Assembly (NCBI GenBank): GCA_015658495.1
Contig: DQOT01000082.1
Span: forward strand, 1 to 9,812
DNA: 9,812 bases
Direction of reading: 5' to 3'
From: Fidelibacterota bacterium
Lineage (GTDB): Bacteria; Fidelibacterota; Marinisomatia; Marinisomatales; UBA1611
Below the pieces are notes generated by a model. The model made no database searches and was not told the DNA's origin. It saw nothing but the letters and a program-made list of their open reading frames with translations. This document shows positions 7,231 through 9,812 of the stretch, piece after piece (positions within the stretch are counted from its first letter, which is position 1; each line of letters opens with the position of its first letter). The translations under genes and the position numbers were made by a program.

Positions 7231-8118
7231 TTACACCACACCAACACTTTTTTCCTGTGTTAAAGTTTCTTCCGCCAAGGATGCATATTTTGCCTGATTG
7301 GGTCGGCTCTCAAAATTTGGGTGAACATTTTTCAAAAGACCCGTGGGGCCAAAGACATCTTCTGCCGTGATTTGGTTAATATCCCGTGACCCGTCACAGC
7401 GGTATGTATTCCATTTGAAATCATGTCTATTTTTGGATTGAACCAATGCTGATTTCAGATCACCCTGTCGCGTTAATTCATTACCGAGATCTACATACAA
7501 TTGCTGGTTCGGAATTTCGGATCCCTTGATCAGTGCAATGACTTTTGAGATCATTTCCAATGGATATGTGGCTAATTCATCCAACATTTCCAAAAAGATC
7601 AATCCTGTATTTTCAGTATCCTTTTCAGCACGGTGAGCACCTTTTGTCGACAAACCGAAATATTCGGATAAAGCGCCTAAATTAAAAACAGGTTGATCAA
7701 AAAATAAACTACGCGATAGTTGGAGTGTGTCGTATTTTAGATGTTCACCTTCATCTCGGCCAAGACGAGAACAAAGTTGTGTCAATAATTGCTCGTCGAA
7801 ATGGATATTATGCGCCACCAAAGGATCACCTCCCAGAAAATGAAGAAAATCATCAATAATGGTTTCTTCAGTGGGGGCATTCTGAACCATTTTATTTGAA
7901 ATACCGGTGATTTCTGTGATCATTCTCGATATGGGTCGTTCAGGATTTATCAGTTCTACATATCGATCTGAGATCTTGCCATCGTCAAAACGGATGGCGG
8001 CAATTTCTATGATTCGGTCGTTGTAGGGATCCAGACCTGTGGTCTCAAAGTCGAATGCAGTAAAACGGGATAAATTGAGTATTTTGAGAAGCGCTTTTCT
8101 GTCCAAGGGATTGTTCAA
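7231..8118 (-). CDS. DEDDh 3'-5' exonuclease (DnaQ/epsilon-like), 5' portion of the interrupted exonuclease-helicase gene
   Basis: This open frame has 295 codons. Exo I is FDFETTGLD with Asp23 and Glu25. Exo II is AHNIHFDEQ with Asp108. Exo III is HRAEKD with His162 and Asp167. The full DEDDh set is present, so this half could be an active exonuclease by itself. Residues 190-270 are the usual linker to the helicase, and NVHPNFESRPNQAKYASLAEE just before the stop is the helicase Q-motif region (N-x-x-F-E-x-R-x-x-Q). This shows the frame was meant to continue. The start is TTG at 8116-8118, directly after the TAA of the upstream flavoprotein gene (TAA-TTG). No in-frame ATG exists before the catalytic residues, so a non-ATG start is needed. 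No Shine-Dalgarno sequence is evident, which suggests translational coupling. Confidence 0.85.
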   Translation of the reverse strand: MNNPLDRKALLKILNLSRFTAFDFETTGLDPYNDRIIEIAAIRFDDGKISDRYVELINPERPISRMITEITGISNKMVQNAPTEETIIDDFLHFLGGDPLVAHNIHFDEQLLTQLCSRLGRDEGEHLKYDTLQLSRSLFFDQPVFNLGALSEYFGLSTKGAHRAEKDTENTGLIFLEMLDELATYPLEMISKVIALIKGSEIPNQQLYVDLGNELTRQGDLKSALVQSKNRHDFKWNTYRCDGSRDINQITAEDVFGPTGLLKNVHPNFESRPNQAKYASLAEETLTQEKSVGVV

Positions 8119-9333
8119 TTATGAAAACAGGATTTTAAAATAAAATAAGGGGCTCGAGAGTTCATCTTTCGGGATTTCGTTGGATAACATCCCGGAAATG
8201 ATATTTTGGACTTCTTCGTTCCTTGAAGCCCGGCTGATTACAAAATTCAGGAGAAATTTAGATCGAGCAAGACTTTGTAATTTAGTGCTCGTTCTTAATT
8301 CTTTTCCTACTTCTCCCCAAAGCAATTCATCATATTCAACAAAAGCCTTTTCGGAAAAATCGCCTGATTCCTTACTCTTGGCAGCAACTTCCATGGCATA
8401 TTGACCTGAAACCATGGCGTTACCAATTCCCTCTCCCGTAAACGGATCTACGAGTCCGGCAGCATCGCCAAGAAGCATGAAACCATTACCATGGTTTTTT
8501 CGATGGATACTCCCGAGAGGCAAATTCCATCCCACCGGTCTCTCCAGTTGTTTTGCATCGGCAAATCGTTCTTTAAAATATTCAGTTTGAGTGACTTCAT
8601 CCATGATTTGTCGAAGGGTGCGATTTTCCTTTTTCATATCACTTTTGCTCAAACCGATCCCAATGTTGGCTCTCCCATCGCCTGCAGGAAATAACCAAAA
8701 ATAGCCAGGATTCACCTCTTTTACATAATGGAGCTCGATCTGATCGGTTAAGCCTTTCACACCTTCATAATAACAGCGAACGGCAACAGAAACATGGTCC
8801 ATTTCCATCTCATAGAGTCCCAATTTCCGAGCAACGATTGAATTACACCCGTCGCAACCCATGACGATTGGTGCACGAAATTCTTCTTCGGTTCCTTCCC
8901 TTGTTTTCCCTTCTACGCCCACAACATTGTTATTTTCGAAAATAAGATCTTTGACCGAAAACCCTTGTCTTGTATCAGTGACTGCAGCGGCTTTTTCAAA
9001 TAAATAATTATCAAATATCTCCCTGGGAATCACGAACCCCTTGGTAATGTGGTTATTATTTTGTGTTCCTTTCAAATTCACATCAAACTGAATATTTTTG
9101 GGACTTCCAAATGTGATTCGATTGATCTCGGATCCATCCAAATTATCAAGTTCATCCAGGATATCCAATTCCCGCATGATGCGGACACTTTTCCCGGACA
9201 AGGCATCGCCACAGATCTTATCCCGGGGAAAAACAGCTTTATCAAGCAAAATACAGTTCAGCCCAAGGCGATGGGCATACAAAGCAGCGGATGTACCGGC
9301 AGGACCGGCACCGACAATGATAACATCATACAT
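8119..9333 (-). CDS. Geranylgeranyl-reductase-family FAD-dependent oxidoreductase
   Basis: The product has 404 residues. The N-terminal Rossmann dinucleotide-binding motif is VGAGPAG (7-13), with an acidic residue (Asp31) ending the second strand. FPRDKICGDALS (35-46) is the PxxKxCG signature of the geranylgeranyl reductase group. GCDGCNS (159-165) is the DG motif. GYFWLFPAGDGRANIGIG (210-227) and LLGDAAGLVDPFTGEGIG (287-304) complete the FAD fold. Family members hydrogenate isoprenoid chains (chlorophyll side chain, archaeal lipids, menaquinone tail) or act on related hydrophobic substrates. The substrate here cannot be told; reduction of an isoprenoid quinone tail is one reasonable guess. 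No signal peptide is seen. Spacing is 3 bases from the upstream membrane-protein gene and 0 bases to the exonuclease start, so it belongs to the same transcript. The ATG is followed at once by the Rossmann strand, which fixes the start. Confidence 0.88.
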   Translation of the reverse strand: MYDVIIVGAGPAGTSAALYAHRLGLNCILLDKAVFPRDKICGDALSGKSVRIMRELDILDELDNLDGSEINRITFGSPKNIQFDVNLKGTQNNNHITKGFVIPREIFDNYLFEKAAAVTDTRQGFSVKDLIFENNNVVGVEGKTREGTEEEFRAPIVMGCDGCNSIVARKLGLYEMEMDHVSVAVRCYYEGVKGLTDQIELHYVKEVNPGYFWLFPAGDGRANIGIGLSKSDMKKENRTLRQIMDEVTQTEYFKERFADAKQLERPVGWNLPLGSIHRKNHGNGFMLLGDAAGLVDPFTGEGIGNAMVSGQYAMEVAAKSKESGDFSEKAFVEYDELLWGEVGKELRTSTKLQSLARSKFLLNFVISRASRNEEVQNIISGMLSNEIPKDELSSPLFYFKILFS

Positions 9334-9336
9334 TTT

Positions 9337-9774
9337 TTATAACTCTTCTAAAAGGTCAACGCCAAAGGACGGGTAAACAATTCCATACCTGAAATAATTC
9401 ACCGTCCGCAGTGTGTAAAATAATCCTGCCAAAGGGATGAGGAACCACGGCGCACGGACACACAAAAACATGGCAAAAATAAAAAGTGGGTAAAATCGTG
9501 CCCGCTGTAAATGGCGAACATGGCTGGGCCACAGGAGGGCGATCATGGGGAATGGCAATGAAATCATACTAGCTGTACTGATGATGGGATCATCGAAATA
9601 AAACCCAAGAAGAACTGCTGCAAACATGAGCAAAACAGAACTGACCAAGAAGAATTCTTTCCGATCCCAATAAAAGTTATACCACTCTCCTTTTGTTTCA
9701 TCGAATTCGATGACGAATTGAAAAATGGCCAATCCACCTAAAAAGGCGACTAAATAGGGCAGGAATGATTTCAA
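9337..9774 (-). CDS. Small multispanning membrane protein of unknown function
   Basis: The product has 145 residues and belongs to no family I recognise. Hydrophobic stretches at about 4-21, 41-60, 64-82, 94-106 and 108-122 predict four or five membrane helices. Loops are short, with aromatic and charged residues (DETKGEWYNFYWDRKEFF between helices 1 and 2; HVRHLQRARF before helix 4). The C-terminus VDLLEEL is acidic and probably soluble. The start shown is TTG (9772-9774). The frame is open upstream to the window edge, so a longer N-terminus is possible, but a competing gene end at 9776 supports the TTG. The stop is 3 bases from the flavoprotein start, so the two are cotranscribed. A role in membrane or isoprenoid metabolism would be only guilt by association. 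Confidence 0.6.
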   Translation of the reverse strand: MKSFLPYLVAFLGGLAIFQFVIEFDETKGEWYNFYWDRKEFFLVSSVLLMFAAVLLGFYFDDPIISTASMISLPFPMIALLWPSHVRHLQRARFYPLFIFAMFLCVRAPWFLIPLAGLFYTLRTVNYFRYGIVYPSFGVDLLEEL

Positions 9775-9775
9775 A

Positions 9776-9812
9776 TCATTTATTGAACTGTTCGGGGTCG
9801 CCCATCCAATAA
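9776..9812 (-). CDS. Possible 3' end of an upstream minus-strand gene
   Basis: From the right edge, one minus-strand frame reads YWMGDPEQFNK and then TGA (9776-9778), one base before the TTG of the membrane-protein gene. The composition looks like an ordinary soluble C-terminus, and the spacing matches the tight packing of the rest of the block. Only 11 codons are visible. The membrane-protein frame is also open here, so this is a tentative call and no function is offered. Confidence 0.25.
   Translation of the reverse strand, partial: YWMGDPEQFNK

Larger units (their letters stand above)
5296..8118 (-). pseudogene. dinG: Whole DinG-type exonuclease-helicase locus, interrupted by one in-frame TAA
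   Basis: Frames 8118-7231 and 7206-5296 are the same frame. Reading through gives a 940-position product in the order DEDDh exonuclease, linker, superfamily 2 XPD/DinG-like helicase, as in the exonuclease-bearing DinG proteins of many bacteria. The only break is TAA at 7231-7233 (position 296). It stands where the family has Glu in E-A-G-T-G-x-G-K-S. The codons after it encode AGTGLGKS, then the Met that begins the downstream open frame. GAA to TAA needs one base change. No other stop, frameshift or deletion is seen in either half. The locus is labelled a pseudogene because the helicase cannot be made with its P-loop unless the stop is read through. A sequencing or assembly error is an equally good explanation. 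The two halves are described separately below. Confidence 0.7.

Noticed and set aside
7231..7233. Stop reassignment, selenocysteine or pyrrolysine at the internal stop
   Set aside because: The codon is TAA, not TGA or TAG. TAA also terminates the regulator, rpsT, hutH, the helicase, the flavoprotein and the membrane-protein genes at sensible family lengths.
1..9812. Defence island, prophage, insertion sequence or CRISPR content
   Set aside because: All genes are housekeeping or metabolic. No direct-repeat arrays, transposase, integrase or terminal inverted repeats were seen. The exonuclease-helicase fits a DNA-repair DinG rather than a known defence module.

Overview
The window is a gene-dense stretch of a bacterial chromosome and is moderately AT-rich by eye. 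It holds nine recognisable genes and one gene end. All lie on the minus strand except rpsT. No tRNA, rRNA, CRISPR array, insertion sequence or phage gene was seen. The gene set (TatC, MeaB-type GTPase, CRP-family regulator, ribosomal protein S20, IMP dehydrogenase, histidine ammonia-lyase, DinG-type exonuclease/helicase, geranylgeranyl-reductase-family flavoprotein) indicates a free-living heterotrophic bacterium. Sparse Shine-Dalgarno use, TTG starts and the general look of the proteins would suit an uncultured FCB-group lineage such as Marinimicrobia. That placement is an impression, not something the sequence proves.

Left block (1-1781, minus strand, transcribed right to left): a CRP/FNR-family regulator, a MeaB/ArgK GTPase and the 5' end of tatC. 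The regulator stop abuts the meaB start, and meaB overlaps tatC by 11 bases, so this reads as one operon. A usable sigma70-type promoter lies at 1818-1846. The 187-base divergent spacer 1782-1968 also drives rpsT (S20) on the plus strand. rpsT converges on guaB with only 23 bases between the stop codons.

Right block (2247-9812, minus strand): a gene end at the right edge, a small membrane protein, a flavoprotein reductase, a DinG-type exonuclease-helicase, hutH and guaB. Gaps are 0-3 bases except for 50 bases before hutH. That gap contains a plausible promoter placed so that hutH mRNA would be leaderless or nearly so, with an inverted repeat in its spacer.

The most notable observation is in the DinG-type gene (5296-8118). 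The DEDDh exonuclease half and the helicase half are in one continuous reading frame, broken by a single TAA at 7231-7233. The TAA sits at the place where the family has the Glu just before the Walker A loop. The P-loop residues AGTGLGKS follow directly after the stop, and the next usable start codon comes after the P-loop. A separately started helicase would therefore have no Walker A lysine. This is a very recent nonsense mutation, a sequence error, or stop readthrough. A normal two-gene split looks unlikely. The gene also combines an exonuclease domain with an apparent Fe-S cysteine set, features often found in different DinG branches.
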